Assembly (NCBI GenBank): GCA_949318235.1 | Contig: OX439136.1 | Span: 6,081,665-6,145,664 of the forward strand | Origin: Ecdyonurus torrentis | Taxonomy: Eukaryota; Arthropoda; Insecta; Ephemeroptera; Heptageniidae | Direction: 5' to 3' | DNA: 64,000 nucleotides | In this document: positions 26,686 to 40,830 of the stretch, one piece after another | How positions within the stretch are numbered: position 1 is the stretch's first letter | How the letters are laid out: each line of letters opens with the position of its first letter | Program-made: the position numbers and the translations under genes | Notes under the pieces: generated by a model | Database searches by the model: none | The model's input: only the letters and a program-made list of their open reading frames with translations | Told to the model about the DNA's origin: nothing

Positions 26686-28092
26686 ATAGTCGTTCTCTTT
26701 TTTTTTTTTTTTTTCTTTTTTTTTTTAGTTAATACAGCAATATTTCAGCAATATAATATTCATAACATATTTTACGATGAAAATAATATATGACAAAAAT
26801 ATGTCATACAGCATAATTAAATAATTATGAAATTTTAAAATAGAGAAAAAAAACTATTATATAAGTTATCATGTTAAGTGAATTTATAAATTTATAAGTG
26901 CAGCATAAAATATATTTTTATGTGTGTTTTACTTTATACGTAAAATCAAATTTATGCTGTAGAGTGTAGAGTTTTAATTATATAATGCATATTTCTATTT
27001 ATAAATTTTGTGTTATATTTTAATAATCGGTGAATGGAAGTAATATCTTTGGTATAGTGATTCTTTTGAACATGCATATAAATAAATACTAAATATATTA
27101 TGCTAGCTTATTAATTGCAGAAAAATTTATTCACAACCACATAATTTGTGTTTTGCCATAACACAGTATATTCAACGAAGCATTCAACATAACTATTATG
27201 CTATTTCAAAGTAATTTTAATATGATTTATAACATACATATTACTTATTTATTGAAGCATAAAGTTACGTAATTTTCTTTTTCCGTGAATTAAAGAAGTA
27301 AAAATAATAGCATTAAGAAATATTTTGAACATAAAAAAGGTAAAACACTTTTTAAAGGAGTAAATAAGATGTAATTGCTTATTTCATTGGTGACGCATAC
27401 TGAAAATTTATATTATAAGTATATCTTACTCAAGAAACTTTAAGATAAAGAAAAGGGTAAAAATTTGATTTAAATCAAATTAAAACAATGCTTTCAGACC
27501 AATTTAATTTGCTGTTTTAAATAGGCATGATTATACTTGCAAAATCTTTTTTTTTCCAGCATTTGCCTTTATACATAAAGAAACCCATGGAGATCTTTAG
27601 TCAAATAAACCAGTTTTCATATTTTACTTTAAAAACAAAACATTTCAAATAAAATATACAATAAAATATAAACTTTCAAAACTTTGAACACCTATCATAT
27701 TTTACTGTTGGAAAAATGTAATAAAAAAAAACTCAAAAATTCAAATAAGAATAAAATAAATTTATTCCTGTGTATATACTTTCTTTCTTACTTTTTTTTT
27801 TTTTCCAAGTAAAATTTTCTTTTTACATTTTTTTATATATTCCAAAAAAAAGTATGATTTTTTTATTTTATTTCTTTAGTAAAAATAATGTGTGAAAATG
27901 AAACTAGTCTTCTCTAAAAATGGCATTCATGCATAGTATAATATATAGCATATACATATATATCAGACTTTAGTGGACTTTACTATATGGACCTACATAT
28001 AAAGTTATATCTCATACAAAAACTCCCTTCTTTTTTTCTTCTTTTTTTATATCTCTGTGGAAAAAAATAGTGTCTTTGTATATATACAGTGT

Positions 28093-28097
<5 letters not shown>

Positions 28098-28138
<41 letters not shown>
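28098..28138. repeat. (TA)n microsatellite
   Basis: 41 bp tract. Confidence 0.95.
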
Positions 28139-28141
<3 letters not shown>

Positions 28142-28229
28142 TGAGTGACCCTAATAGCCCGTATTTCATGTCATAATAGTACACTGAGAAAAAAATATGA
28201 ACAATTGTATAGTATATCGTGAATGAGAG

Positions 28230-28231
<2 letters not shown>

Positions 28232-28267
<36 letters not shown>
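28232..28267. repeat. (TC)n microsatellite
   Basis: 36 bp tract. Confidence 0.95.
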
Positions 28268-28759
28268 GTGATAAAATATGTAAAATAGAATTTAAATGTA
28301 AGTATACAAATACAACACAACACACATATGAAAAATCAGTAATGTTACCTTTATTTACTTTCATTAAAATTGCATTTTAATTTCTTTTTGATAAAATTAG
28401 TGTTGTTTTCTTGATAAATTTGTAAAAACAAATTTAAAATAAAACTGACTGTGTTATACCTATGCAGTTTAATAATTTATTTGTTTTGCTATTTGTTTAT
28501 GTTAAGAGCAATATAATTTTAATTATTAAGTAAAATATTAACACTCTTCTATTTTTATTTTGGAAATAAATTTTATAAAATATCAGAGTATTGGTTTTGT
28601 GATGAATGACAACTTTATACCCCCCCCCCTTTTTTTCTTGAATGAAACTTGCCCTAAAAATTGAAATGTATTCTTTGTATTCTGAAATCGGAAAAAAAAA
28701 GAAGAAGAAGACTCATTCCTAGATGGGAAGCTTTTGGTTGAATTGGCAAAAAGTAGGTT

Positions 28760-28844
28760 GTATAGGGTGTGTGTACATAAAGTCATAATAAATGCGCTTT
28801 AATGAATTTAGCAACGAATAATATTGCGTAGCATAGGACAAACG

Positions 28845-28875
<31 letters not shown>

Positions 28876-29085
28876 ATTTTCTCTGGTAACTAAGTAATAT
28901 TTTTGTCATTATTATTTTTCTTGTATACTTGAAAACCTAATTCAACTTATAAATAGCATTAATTCTCTTTAAAAAAATTACTAAGTATATTTAAACTGGC
29001 AAAATGTACCGTTTTCCCATACCGGCCCATGTTATTTAGTACTCACTTATGGCGTTGACTTTAACATGAATGCAACCACCCTATC
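28760..29085. mobile_element. H-family element
   Basis: Begins TATAGGGTGTGTGTAC and ends GCAACCACCCTAT. Shares AGCATAGGACAAACG, ATTATTATTTTTCTTGTATA and GGCCCATGTTATTTAGTACT with the copy at 17582. A 28 bp poly-T has expanded within it. Confidence 0.8.
28845..28872. repeat. Poly-T tract
   Basis: 28 bases, inside an H-family element. Confidence 0.9.
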
Positions 29086-29136
29086 GTCGTTTAAAAAAAA
29101 AGTGTGACACATGTGATATTTTATGAGTTGCATCAA

Positions 29137-29160
29137 CTTCTCTCTCTCTCTCTCTCTCTC
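29137..29160. repeat. (TC)n microsatellite
   Basis: 24 bp tract. Confidence 0.9.
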
Positions 29161-29551
29161 CCCCTATTTAGAGTCTAATTAAATATTAATCATTTATGAG
29201 TTAACATGTTTTTTTTCTTTTCTTTTTTTTTTTTTTTTTTTTTTTAATACTCAAATTAAAATTTTCTTCTTCCAAAACCTTTTTTTTTTTTACCAGTGTA
29301 CACTAAAAAGAGCTTTGCGTTAAATTACTCTAATACTTCTTTCTGCTATAAAGACAAAAAAAAAACATACAGTATTTTTCTGCATGCAAGCTGCATATTT
29401 TCTAGACATGCATATGACATTTGTGCAATATAAAAACTTGTAAATAATAAAAGAAAAAAAATTACTCAACTTGCAATTTACTGCAATAAAACATACGACT
29501 TTACTATTACTCGTAAAATGTTACAACTTTTTTTTTTCTATTATACTTTTG

Positions 29552-29553
<2 letters not shown>

Positions 29554-29583
<30 letters not shown>
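29554..29583. repeat. (TA)n microsatellite
   Basis: 30 bp tract. Confidence 0.9.
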
Positions 29584-29585
<2 letters not shown>

Positions 29586-30072
29586 CAAGTAAAGTAAAAA
29601 TAATGACCATAATAATGTATAATAATAAAAAAAAATCTTTTATATGATTGTTTGTTTTTATCCTTGTTGACAAGTATAATTTTATGTTTTATTTTTATAT
29701 TATTATATAAGATTTTTATTTGTTTATTACATTTTTATAATGAGCTTTTCTAGTGTTTTTATATAAAAATCTTTGACAGTCATTACTTTTTTTTTAATTT
29801 GATGGTTTGCATTAGAAAAGTTTTCAATAATGTATAAACTAATATTTATACTGTACATGGGAAAAAAACTACGTAATATAATGCTAGCTCATTTCCAGCT
29901 CATTTTCATTTTTGTGTTACAAGTTATAAAATGTATATTATAGGAGTTTGTACAGTAACAAAAAAATCATAGTATTCTTCTTTCATACGGTGCAAAAAAA
30001 AAAAAAAAAAAAAGAGCAATATAGCCTAAAATATCCTAATTTACGAATACAATTTTAACCCCAAATATCCAT

Positions 30073-30075
<3 letters not shown>

Positions 30076-30121
<46 letters not shown>
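30076..30121. repeat. Poly-T tract
   Basis: 46 bases of T. Confidence 0.95.
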
Positions 30122-30123
<2 letters not shown>

Positions 30124-30367
30124 ACAGCCAGCAAGTAAGGTCTTAGCTGTTTAAATTTATGACAGAACTATGTTTGTACAATATAGACTGAAAATAATAA
30201 GAACGTATGGTTATACAGTACATGCATATGACAGCAGCTTTTATACTGTACTATATACTTGGAAACGAGAAGAGGGCTTTTTTTTTACCTTCAACATAGC
30301 AAATTTGTCGCTAGGGAGAAATGCAATGTTATGAGAAAGAGAATAGGGAGCTAGCAGAAAGTGTGTG

Positions 30368-30390
30368 AGAGAGAGAGAGAGAGAGAGAGT
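30368..30390. repeat. (GA)n microsatellite
   Basis: Short tract. Confidence 0.9.
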
Positions 30391-31756
30391 ATGCAACTTA
30401 ACATAAGATGAAAACAGCAGTATATTATGCAATAGTTGAAATGCAACTTTAAAATATACAGTTAGACTTACTAAAGAATGATGCTGTAAAGTAAATATTT
30501 TGAATTTGCAGAATCTAAATTGTAACAGATATATAGGAAATGGTATTAATACATTTTTAACCTCATTTAGGTGAAATGCATATTTTATTGTGCTAGGTTT
30601 AACCTGAATTTTGGTAATCAATACCTTTTCAGGTTACTATTAACCTTTATTTTTAATTACAGAATTTGTGAAGCTATCATTAATTTTGTTGACATTTCTG
30701 ACTGGATTCAGAACAAATATATCCACACGTTTGAAATGTAACACCTTAGCCATTACCGGAAATACACGCTATTATTATGCAATTTGCTAATATTGGGCGT
30801 GTACAGATTAAAAAACATTATTGATTTTTTTTAAACTTAATAATATTGCCATACTATTGTATTTTTTAAGTATTCTCTTAGTTTATACATATAAGATACT
30901 AAAAAATTTAAACACGCTGAAGAAACTTAAATTTGCCTAAAATAATACGGGATTTTGGTAAAAGTGGGCGTAACCTAAGCTTCTGTCTTTGAGTAGTCCT
31001 GTAGAAATGTAAGAGAGTTTGAGACATTATTATATGACGAGATAGATGAGAGAGAGAATGTAACGCAAAAGACGGGTAGAGAGAGAGAGAGATGCAACAA
31101 GAAACAACCAAGATTACGTCGTATCTCTTCTCAGAGTTGACATTCAAATGTCATACGAAAGCCCCCCAACCCTCTCTCCTCAATGCAACACACGTCTCTT
31201 GTGGCTTTCCTCTATGTTGTACTTACTTTTTACGTCACTTTTTTTTTGACCAACAGAAAGCATTCTTCTGTCTCTTTTTTTATTAATATTTATAACGTAG
31301 ATATTTTTTTATTTTTTGGGGGGTGTAATTTTTTACAGAGCTTATTTTTCTACACGAAAAGAAAGAAAAAACAACGGTTCTTTTAGTAATTTTTGAAAAA
31401 ATAAACTATGTATAGTTAAAGTTTAATGAAATGAAGCAGAATTACGTTTTATAATGAAAAGTAAATAGAAATTTTAAAGGAATGTTACTATTATTTTATT
31501 AATTATAAACAATTTAAAGAATTTATATTTAAATCAGCTTTTTGTGAATTTATTTATTTACATTTTATTCAATAATTTTCCTCATTTATTCATTCAATCG
31601 TTAACTTAACTTTTTTTCTTCTTCTTCTTCTGTTATTAACTTCTCTATATATCTGATTCACAATTTTAGAGCGAATATTACTGTTGGTTAAGAGTACAAT
31701 TTAAAAACTCTTTTATTTACAGACTTTCATACAATCCAGTGTAATAATAAAATTTG

Positions 31757-31759
<3 letters not shown>

Positions 31760-31829
<70 letters not shown>
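31760..31829. repeat. (TC)n microsatellite
   Basis: 70 bp tract. Confidence 0.95.
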
Positions 31830-31833
<4 letters not shown>

Positions 31834-32099
31834 TTCTGATTTCATATCAAAAAATTTCAATTACATACTTGGAAGGAAGTAATTTTGAAGTAACGAGATA
31901 CTCACACAAGTACTTGTAGAAAAATTCTTATATTAAAAAAAAAACTATCTTATTTGTTGCATTATTGTAAGTAATAAAAGTAAAGTATTATCTTAATACA
32001 AGTAATTTTTTTATATATAATACAGTATTAAACATTCAGCTTAGGGGATAATACGAGTTATGTTATAGATATAAGAGGTATCAATTTATACTATTTATG

Positions 32100-32104
<5 letters not shown>

Positions 32105-32138
<34 letters not shown>
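32105..32138. repeat. (TA)n microsatellite
   Basis: About 34 bp. Confidence 0.9.
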
Positions 32139-32145
<7 letters not shown>

Positions 32146-32613
32146 TAACAGAAAATTAGATATGGATTGAAAATATAGTCAGAATAAAAAATATATATTC
32201 CAATGTTTATCGAATGACTGTAAAAGTAGCACAAACATTACAAGGTCTTCTTTTTATTGCATTGTTTACTTTGAATTGAAATTTTATTTTTTATAGGGTT
32301 TTACTTTTTATAACATTCTATAGAATTATCATAATATTTTGTATTTGAATAAAATAATTAAAATTTAAAAGTAAACTTTTTTTTAATTCAATTGAAATAA
32401 CTATTTACCTCCTGAAATTTGTAAAGAGTCGTATATACTGTATAACCAACAGATCACTGAGACGTGAGACTTTATGAAAGTAAACTTAAAAAAATATATA
32501 TACGTCAAAATTTGTCATAGGGACATTTTTATGCTTCATAGATATAGTACGTCTTTATCCTTTTTAACTTCTATTCAAATCAACTAAAAAGTATCTCATT
32601 TGTTATATTTTAA

Positions 32614-32616
32614 TAT

Positions 32617-32667
<51 letters not shown>

Positions 32668-32691
32668 TTTTTTCATTTATTTATTTATTTA
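32614..32691. repeat. (ATTT)n tetranucleotide tract
   Basis: About 19 units with one interruption. Confidence 0.95.
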
Positions 32692-33644
32692 GTTTTCATT
32701 TATTTTCAGCCTATATCAATACTCTGTATAATTTAAACGACCCGTTTACTAAGTCTATATTTCCAAAATTTGATATTTCAAAACACTGATTTGTGTATTT
32801 TAAAGCTTTCTTGTTCAAGCATTAGGAATAAATAAATAGTAAAATTTCTCTTAATAACTTAAAAGAGTTTCAAGTTCCTGAATCTTAAAATTTTTCACAG
32901 CGACACCACAAATACATTAAATTCTATATCAAAACTCAAGTAGTATTGTAGAAAAAAAAGGGGGGGTTAACTTACGATTAATACTAATGGTTATCCTCCT
33001 TTTAACAGGAATAAAATTCAATAAATATACATTAAAAAAAGAAAATAGATGGTTTATTATATGCAAGAAAACCATAATATATATTTAATACACATTTTGC
33101 AGTGAAAACTCACATTTTTTTTTTTTTTCTTTTAACCGTAAATTTTTAACAACAAACTTCGTTGACTTTAGTACAATCTTAAAATGCAAACAGTTTCTTA
33201 ACTATATATACAGTATATATAATATTATAGAAATAAAAACATAAATAAAATATGTAGATTTTAAATTTTATAAATTTTAACCACGTATACTTGTTAAAAA
33301 AAAATAAGATAAGTTATCATCATTTTATTTATAAGAAGAAGAGGAGGAAGAAAAAAAAACAGGAAAGTTTACAACGATGAGATATAAACGTGAATAAGTG
33401 AAGAAAAGATAATAAAATGAGGATAAGTAAAATATCTACACAGTGAGCGGTAGTAAAGTATAAAAAATCTTTACCGGTGTCTAAGCTCCATTTTCACATC
33501 ATTCGTTTAAAAAAAGTAAAAAAATAAAATAAAAAAAATAAAGCTGTCTAAAGTTATAAAAGCACACGGACATTTTCTACATTTATCTCTTTCTTTCTAT
33601 TCTCTAAAAACATCCCCTAGTTGTGTTTTTCTCGTAAAATTTTT

Positions 33645-33646
<2 letters not shown>

Positions 33647-33691
<45 letters not shown>
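33647..33691. repeat. Poly-T tract
   Basis: 45 bases of T. Confidence 0.95.
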
Positions 33692-33692
<1 letters not shown>

Positions 33693-34179
33693 ACCAAAAC
33701 ATTGAATGTAGTACATGTACTGATGTTATGACATGTCACTTAAAACTGTTTGCATTTATACTATTTTATTTTGACTTTGACTTTATATTATGTAACATCT
33801 GTATTTTTCTTAAAAACATCATTTTTTTTTTTTTTTTTTTTTAGGTTTTATAGCGAGAAAATTAAATACACTGATTTAATAGTTCACACTTTTTGAGAAC
33901 CCAACACAGAAATAAATAATTATGCTAGCTCAATCATTATATATAATGACATAATTACACTTAATTTCTACTTTTTGTGTAGTAGTATTTATAAACGGAA
34001 AAAAATTTTTAAAATCGATTACTAGAAGTTTTTTTTAGCATAGTTTAGGCTACACTCTAAAAAAATATACATTTTTTTATGTATTACATTTATTATTTGC
34101 GTTACATTGCCACAAATTAATACAGAAAATATAATTTCAATGCGCAAAAAAATTATCCCATAAAAATATTTTTAGTGTG

Positions 34180-34685
34180 TAAAATGAACATGCGCCAATA
34201 GCTGACTGCATGAAAATAGTGTGTGGTCTCGTGGTCTGTGGCCTGATTTTTGACCACCAAATCGTCACATCCTTTCATCGTCGCTAACCACGTGGAGTAT
34301 GCACAAAAGAGGACATTTTGGTCATAGACCATACAAGCTGATACTTCTATAACCATTTCATTGGATTTGGATGGTCACGTGGTATAAATACTTTGATTTT
34401 CATTGGTATGCTTCATTTGGTCTTCAATAGAAGTCAAGAACACAAGGATCAGCTGTGTGTTTTACATCCAGCTGTCCTGATAAATAACAGCACTTCATTG
34501 GTCAAATTGGGTCACGTGATCATGATCTACCAATCACGAGAGCTATTTTAATTCATTTTAATTGACAGCTGTTGTACAGCTGTGTTAGACGTCTCATTTA
34601 GTCATAAGGGAATAGAGTGTTTTAATGGGACAGTACGGCTGGTCTGCAAGTTGAGTGTGGCGAACGTGGACGTTTTGAAGTCACA
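34180..34685 (+). promoter_or_regulatory. Promoter- or enhancer-like island inside the long intron
   Basis: This 500 bp stretch is less AT-rich than the intron around it. It holds three CACGTG E-boxes (34289, 34376, 34513), four CAGCTG E-boxes (34450, 34469, 34566, 34577) and CCAAT boxes in both orientations (for example ATTGG at 34360 and CCAATCACG near 34530). It also has TATAAATA at 34383, placed right after a CACGTG. No exon could be read downstream. It could be an intronic enhancer, an alternative promoter or part of a mobile element ending in the E fragment. Confidence 0.3.
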
Positions 34686-34841
34686 TATATAATCAAGTTA
34701 CATAAATAGAAATGTTCTGATCACTGCTACGGAGCTAAAGTTGGGTTTGGAGACAAACTAAAGTTATTCATGCACGTCTCATCGAGTGTTTTGATATGTG
34801 ATATAAATGCTTATCTTTTCTTCTGTGGTCTATGCCTTTAA
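34686..34841 (+). mobile_element. E-family 3' part
   Basis: TTCTGATCACTGCTACGGAG, AACTAAAGTTATTCATG and TGTGGTCTATGCCTTTAA match the right third of the E family. The left part is absent and replaced by the promoter-like island at 34.2-34.7 kb. An H-family element follows directly. Confidence 0.75.
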
Positions 34842-34844
34842 TAC

Positions 34845-35173
34845 AAGTGCTTGTGCATATTATTTCATTGTTATTCTGTATTTGTTTTGTTAGCTTGGAC
34901 GCCGTAATAAAGAAATTAATAGCATTGCTTAGCATAGGAGAAGTTTCTATTTAGACCATGTTCCTTGCGAAATCAGTTATTTTTTTGTAATTATTATTTT
35001 TCTAACATACTTGAGATACTAAATTAACCTACATAATATTAACAACACAAATATATTGCTTTTTTTTTTTTTTTTTTTTTAACTCCCAAAATGAGTTAAT
35101 TTCCTATTTAGCCCATGTTATTAAGTGATTCAGCATGGCGTTGACTTTAACATGAATGCATACACCCTATACC
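34845..35173. mobile_element. H-family element
   Basis: Carries ATTGCTTAGCATAGGAGAAG, ATTATTATTTTTCTAACATA, AGCCCATGTTATTAAGTGAT and the right end ATGAATGCATACACCCTAT. It abuts an E-family fragment on its left; the left terminus is poorly conserved. Confidence 0.7.
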
Positions 35174-35782
35174 ATAGTTACTACTTTTCACCACGAAACA
35201 TTGCAAAATTGCTAAGTCTTAAAACATTTAATGTATAGTAATTCTCCACATAACTTTATGGAATTTGGTGTTAAAATGGAATACAGTATACTGCACTATA
35301 TAATTAAATATTTCTGGTTTAATATACTGTATCTCATAATATACTGCTTACTACTTTTTATAGCAAGAGCATTGAAATTCAATCACATTTTCAATATACA
35401 GAAATTTAATTTATTCCTTATAATAAAAAAAGTACAAATTCTATAGAAAATACCATAATATTCTTAATATTTTAAATTAAAATACACACACAATCATAAT
35501 ATAAAAAGAAATTACATTAAAAATTTAATAATATATATTATATAAATATCTCCCCCCAATATTGTGTTGCAATGTATATAAAAAAAATCGATTTTATGCA
35601 GTAGAGCTTCTATATTATTATTTTTTTTTTAATACAATATTATTAAAGACTATATTATCATTAAAACTGATAGAAAATTGGACTTTATAAGCTATGTATT
35701 CTAAAGATAGTATGGGGTATAACAGAGGCAATCTACAGAGTTGAGCTCAGGTGTGCTCAGATTGCTGCGGTAACATAAATTA

Positions 35783-35783
35783 T

Positions 35784-35810
<27 letters not shown>
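35783..35810. repeat. (TC)n microsatellite
   Basis: 28 bp tract. Confidence 0.9.
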
Positions 35811-35814
<4 letters not shown>

Positions 35815-36185
35815 CTTTTTTTTGTGCAAAAAACGGTTTTTGTCCTTACTAAGCTTCGAACACAGTAAGTTGTGATTACTTGGCACCTTGCCTATTTTAA
35901 TAATATGTATATGTAAGTAAATATATTGCAGATCGTTATTATACATTACATTAATTATACTATTATTATATAAGTTATTGTAATTACTTTAAACATAGTA
36001 GAGAGTTTAAAATCAATTATTATTATTATTTAGTTTCTTATGATTAAAGTTTAAATTTATTATGTTTTTTTGACTTAATATATAATGTAATAGTGTATGT
36101 TTGTTTTTTGAAATTATATATGTACCGTAATATGACAGAATATTAACTTTTTTAGTTTTAATTTATAATATTCAGTACACAGAAT

Positions 36186-36592
36186 TTAAAGCTCTTGTCA
36201 ACTTACTTTTTTATCATTTAGAATACTAGATTGATAATTTCCATACCTTATTAGCCATGAATTAGACATCACCACGTTGATTTTGTATTTATTTTTATTT
36301 ATTTTCTTTTTGGCGGTTATTTTACGTATCTGATGTCACAATGTACCACCGCCAATCACAGTCACCGCTCTGGTCACGTGATAAATTTAAGCCCCTCCCT
36401 CTAGTTTTTTACCCTTATCACAGCCCCATTGGTACATTGTGGCGTCAGATGCGTGAAATAACCGTTAAAATGAAAATAAATGATAACAAATACAAATTCA
36501 ACGTGTTGGTGTCTAATTCATGGATAATAAGGTATAGTAATTATCAATCTAGTAATCTAAATGATAATAAAGTAAGTTGACAAGGGCTTTAA
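36186..36592 (+). mobile_element. A-family foldback element, complete (about 407 bp with TTAA ends)
   Basis: The two arms are inverted copies over roughly 150 bp, starting AGCTCTTGTCAACTTAC and ending GTAAGTTGACAAGGGCT, each flanked by TTAA. There is no coding capacity, so it is a non-autonomous miniature inverted-repeat element. The TTAA ends fit a piggyBac-type target duplication (inference). A second copy lies at the start of the window in the opposite orientation. Confidence 0.85.
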
Positions 36593-37618
36593 ATAGTTTT
36601 TTTTTTTAATAATAATATATTTCTTTCATTATTATTATTTTAAGATTACGTTTGTGAAGTAACATCATTGACAAGGGTCACAAAATTGCATCACTGGTGA
36701 CCTTTTTTTTCTGGTCTAACAATATTAAAAAAAAAAAAAAAGAAAAAAAAAAAGAAAAGAAAACAGCTTGAAAACAAGACACTCATGTAGCATACTGTAC
36801 ATAGTTACATCGTAAGTCAAAATAATAATAAAAGTATTTAGCACGTAGATGAGCGCCAGTTAAAGAAACAAAGTTAAAAAGTTCCCAAATTTGCCATCAA
36901 ATACGAGATTAGATTGCACCAAAATTTTCAGTGTTATCATATCATGGTATTGATTTCTTTTAAAGTATGAATAACATAGATATATCATTCCTTTATATAG
37001 TATGAAAAAAAAATGTTAACATTTTTGGCTCTGAAAAACATTAAAAAGTAAATATCTTTCTTTAGTGCCAAAATATTAAAATAATAATAATAACTATCGG
37101 TGGAAAGAAAAAATGATAAATTCTGTAAAACAGAGCACATGATGCAAAACTTAAAAATGCTTTTATAGAAATGGAAAGTAAAAACTAAAGAATTAACCAT
37201 GTTGCCTCAACTATAAGAATTAATTATAATTTTGCATAGAAACGTATACATTAAAGAGACATCATGCGGTATTAAATAATAAATAAATATAAATCAAACA
37301 TACACAATAGTGGGCAATAATATACACTGGCCAAAACAAGGTTGTTCCCGCCAAAAGCTGTATCCGTGGTGCTAAACCAATCAGAGATCGTGTTATAAAC
37401 CTACTAGCCAATCACAGTGGACTTTACGTAGTTAATTACACTGTATCCGCTCGAACTAGTATTGGGATAAACGTAGTACCACTGAACCATAAAAAACGCA
37501 GCATTGAAAAAAAATAGTCTACAGTATATACGTGCATATATTTATACAAATTTTAAATGACATTAACACAACATATTAATTGTAATAAAGTATATAATAA
37601 GAACAAAATGAAAAGTAA

Positions 37619-37727
<109 letters not shown>

Positions 37728-38694
37728 TTTTATTTGGTTACATTCCACAGAATTAGTTTAAACAAAGTATTATAAAAGTATTTTGAGACATGAATCTTTA
37801 GCAAAGACTGTTCCATAATTTGGTATGTTTATAAATTTAATATTACGAAACTGAAAATGAAAATCAGATTACTTAAAAAGAACATTATCCATCAAGATAA
37901 TTATTATTCATCAATTTAGTTGTAAAAATTTCTTTCGTGTTTTATAATTGAGAAATATCATAACCTATATAAAACGCACACAGACATACCACATTGGTTC
38001 TTGGTTTTACCAAATCTGATGAAAATGTCTTATATTTTAAGCTAAAATAGCTGTTAGTTTTAGCAAGGTATGTGACACTTATGTATATACCATAATATAG
38101 TATGTAATTTATGGTAAATGTGCGGTTGATAATTGATGTTAGTTTTACCGCACAAGATGATGTGGTATGTTTCCCACGCAACGTTCGCCGATGTATATAT
38201 ATATACCTACAGTTAAGCCAATTAGTACAATTGATCGCTTACACGCCTTCTCCCAACCCCCATTTATACATATATATCTTGCATATATTACGTTAAGGTA
38301 TTATTATTATATATATACATATAATTTAATGCTAAAAATATTGAACTTTTCTACTATACATAAGCTGCTTTTGTATAATTATTAATTTTAATACTAAAAT
38401 ATTTTCATATAAATTTATAAAATATGTTATTATAATAGTTTTATATTTACTTTATCATTATTAGAATTTCTTCCCCCTATGTTGTGTATTTCTTTCCCCC
38501 TTTTTTTACTTAAATTTGTGGCCTTACGTTTAAAATTTGCATGATGATTTTGCAATCAATATTGATATAAACAAATTTACTCTTATTAATATTTTACAAG
38601 AGTAATAATAATAATATAATCAGCAAACCTTCTGGGAAAAAATAATAATAATTTTTCGTATTTTATATTCCTTACTTGTAATTTCATTATATTT

Positions 38695-38697
<3 letters not shown>

Positions 38698-38731
<34 letters not shown>
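38698..38731. repeat. (TC)n microsatellite
   Basis: 34 bp tract. Confidence 0.9.
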
Positions 38732-38734
<3 letters not shown>

Positions 38735-38894
38735 ATGGCAAAGCAGATTTTCTCTAAATACCTTATTTTCATAGTGTAAAATTTTAAAATGTTTGATTAC
38801 AAATCACATACAAAAAAAAATAGAACCTGAAGATTGTAAAAAGAATTAAAAAAAAAATTTACGAAAAAACTTAACTCCTCTCTGCAAAGTCGTA

Positions 38895-38896
<2 letters not shown>

Positions 38897-38938
<42 letters not shown>
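38897..38938. repeat. Poly-A tract
   Basis: 42 bases of A. Confidence 0.95.
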
Positions 38939-38941
<3 letters not shown>

Positions 38942-39629
38942 AATACTAAACTTATTGTTTTTTGTCCTTTTTTATGTAATGTATAATTTATTAGAATTAT
39001 TTTTTTGAAATTAATTGAACCAACTGATAAGACTATGCCTTTTTGGTTGGGATTATGTACCTTGTGGAAATTAAATTTTTAAAAAAATGGCCTAACCACA
39101 CGACAAAATATTTTCAGTTCATTTGTAAAAATACCAATTCCAAAAATACATAATAATATAATACATACAATATATTATATAAAATAGTTTCAGTAAATAT
39201 TATCATTTATTTTTTTTATATTTCTTCATATAATTTGATAAAAGCAAAAAAAAACATTTAAATAATTTGTATAACATTGTCACAATAAATTTATAATCAC
39301 AGAAAAATTTTTTTAAATTACATATTTACATAATAATGTGCAATGAATTTAATTGCACGAGATGCCTTTTAATGAAGCTTTCTAGTAATCTTGCACATTA
39401 AAAATACTGCAATGCGTGAAAATAATGTAAAACAAAACGCGTAACACAATAATTATTTGATGTAACATAGATTGCTAAAAAAATTACATTTCTGATTCTT
39501 TTTCACGATATTCCCCCTTTTTATCATTGTTGTTTTTTTAGTTAATAGAAAATCTTTTTGTTTACAAAATACGTAATAGTTTCTTTGTTTACCAATTTAT
39601 AAGGATTCTGTGTGATCTTATAGGAGTAT

Positions 39630-39633
<4 letters not shown>

Positions 39634-39716
<83 letters not shown>
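39634..39716. repeat. (TC)n microsatellite
   Basis: 83 bp tract. TTATAAG flanks it: GATCTTATAGG upstream and CTTATAAGATC downstream are near complements. Confidence 0.95.
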
Positions 39717-39719
<3 letters not shown>

Positions 39720-40349
39720 CTTATCCCTTCTTATAAGATCATTTTCTCTTTTGCATATTCTTATATAGTTTTTTTTCCCTGTTATTTTCCCCCTTGATTT
39801 ACTCTGTTAGTTTACGTCATATATTTTATCCACAGTAATGTTATTGTAAGATGTCTGTCTTCATACCATAACTTACTACAAAAATGTCAATCTTTACGTA
39901 AATGTAAGATCTATAGTGTGTATAGAAGACGATTTAGTATTCACCTTTAGTACCAGTAGTCTTATCTTAACACCGAAAAAAGAAAACCCTCATGGAAAAT
40001 AATCCTTAGCAATCCGTTCTCAGTTTGAGAGACAAGAAAAAATATCACTTTTTTTTTCTCTAAAGAGAATGCGACTTTAGAATTTCAAATTTACTTTTTA
40101 TCTACTTTAATTAACTTTTTTTTTTATCACTTTATATCCTACTGAAATTTATATATTTAATTTTTTTAAGTGTATAATAAATAATAATAAAAAAATACAT
40201 ACTTACATAATGATGGTGTAGACTTTTTATTTTCTTGTTAATTGCGGATTTTCATGATTTTTAAGTTAAGGTTATGTTTATTTCCCACCCCCCCTTTTTC
40301 TTGACAGAATTCAAGATTTTTAGTTTCTTTTTCTTTGTCTCATTTAATA

Positions 40350-40472
<123 letters not shown>

Positions 40473-40769
40473 ATATTATTAGTTTTGTTTAAAGGCTAGT
40501 GTGAACTAGACTTTTAATTACCATAGCACACAAAAAAAAAAGTAAAATCAACGCAAACAACTGAAGGAAAAAAAGGGGGGGAAGCGTTTGATGGTACCAT
40601 CGGCAAACATCTCTAACTTTTTGCCATCTCCTATCATGACCATTAAAGTCCCTTTATATACATTTTTTTTTCAGTATAATATTTTCTTCTTTTTATATAT
40701 ATTAATAATTTTGATTTAAAACAACAACGAACGATAACGATAAAAACACGATATTTTTTTTTTATCATT

Positions 40770-40830
40770 GTTATGACGTCACAGAGTATATAAAGAGGAT
40801 TGCATGTCGTTTTGATCTGTACGTTTATCT
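40770..40830 (+). promoter_or_regulatory. CRE plus TATA-like core promoter motif
   Basis: TGACGTCA lies a few bases before GAGTATATAAAGAGG, a spacing seen in inducible promoters. No transcript or exon is visible downstream, so this may be chance or a remnant of a foldback element. Confidence 0.2.

Noticed and set aside
30241..30621. 126-residue minus-strand frame
   Set aside because: Part of it is the translated (GA)n tract and the rest shows no recognisable domain.
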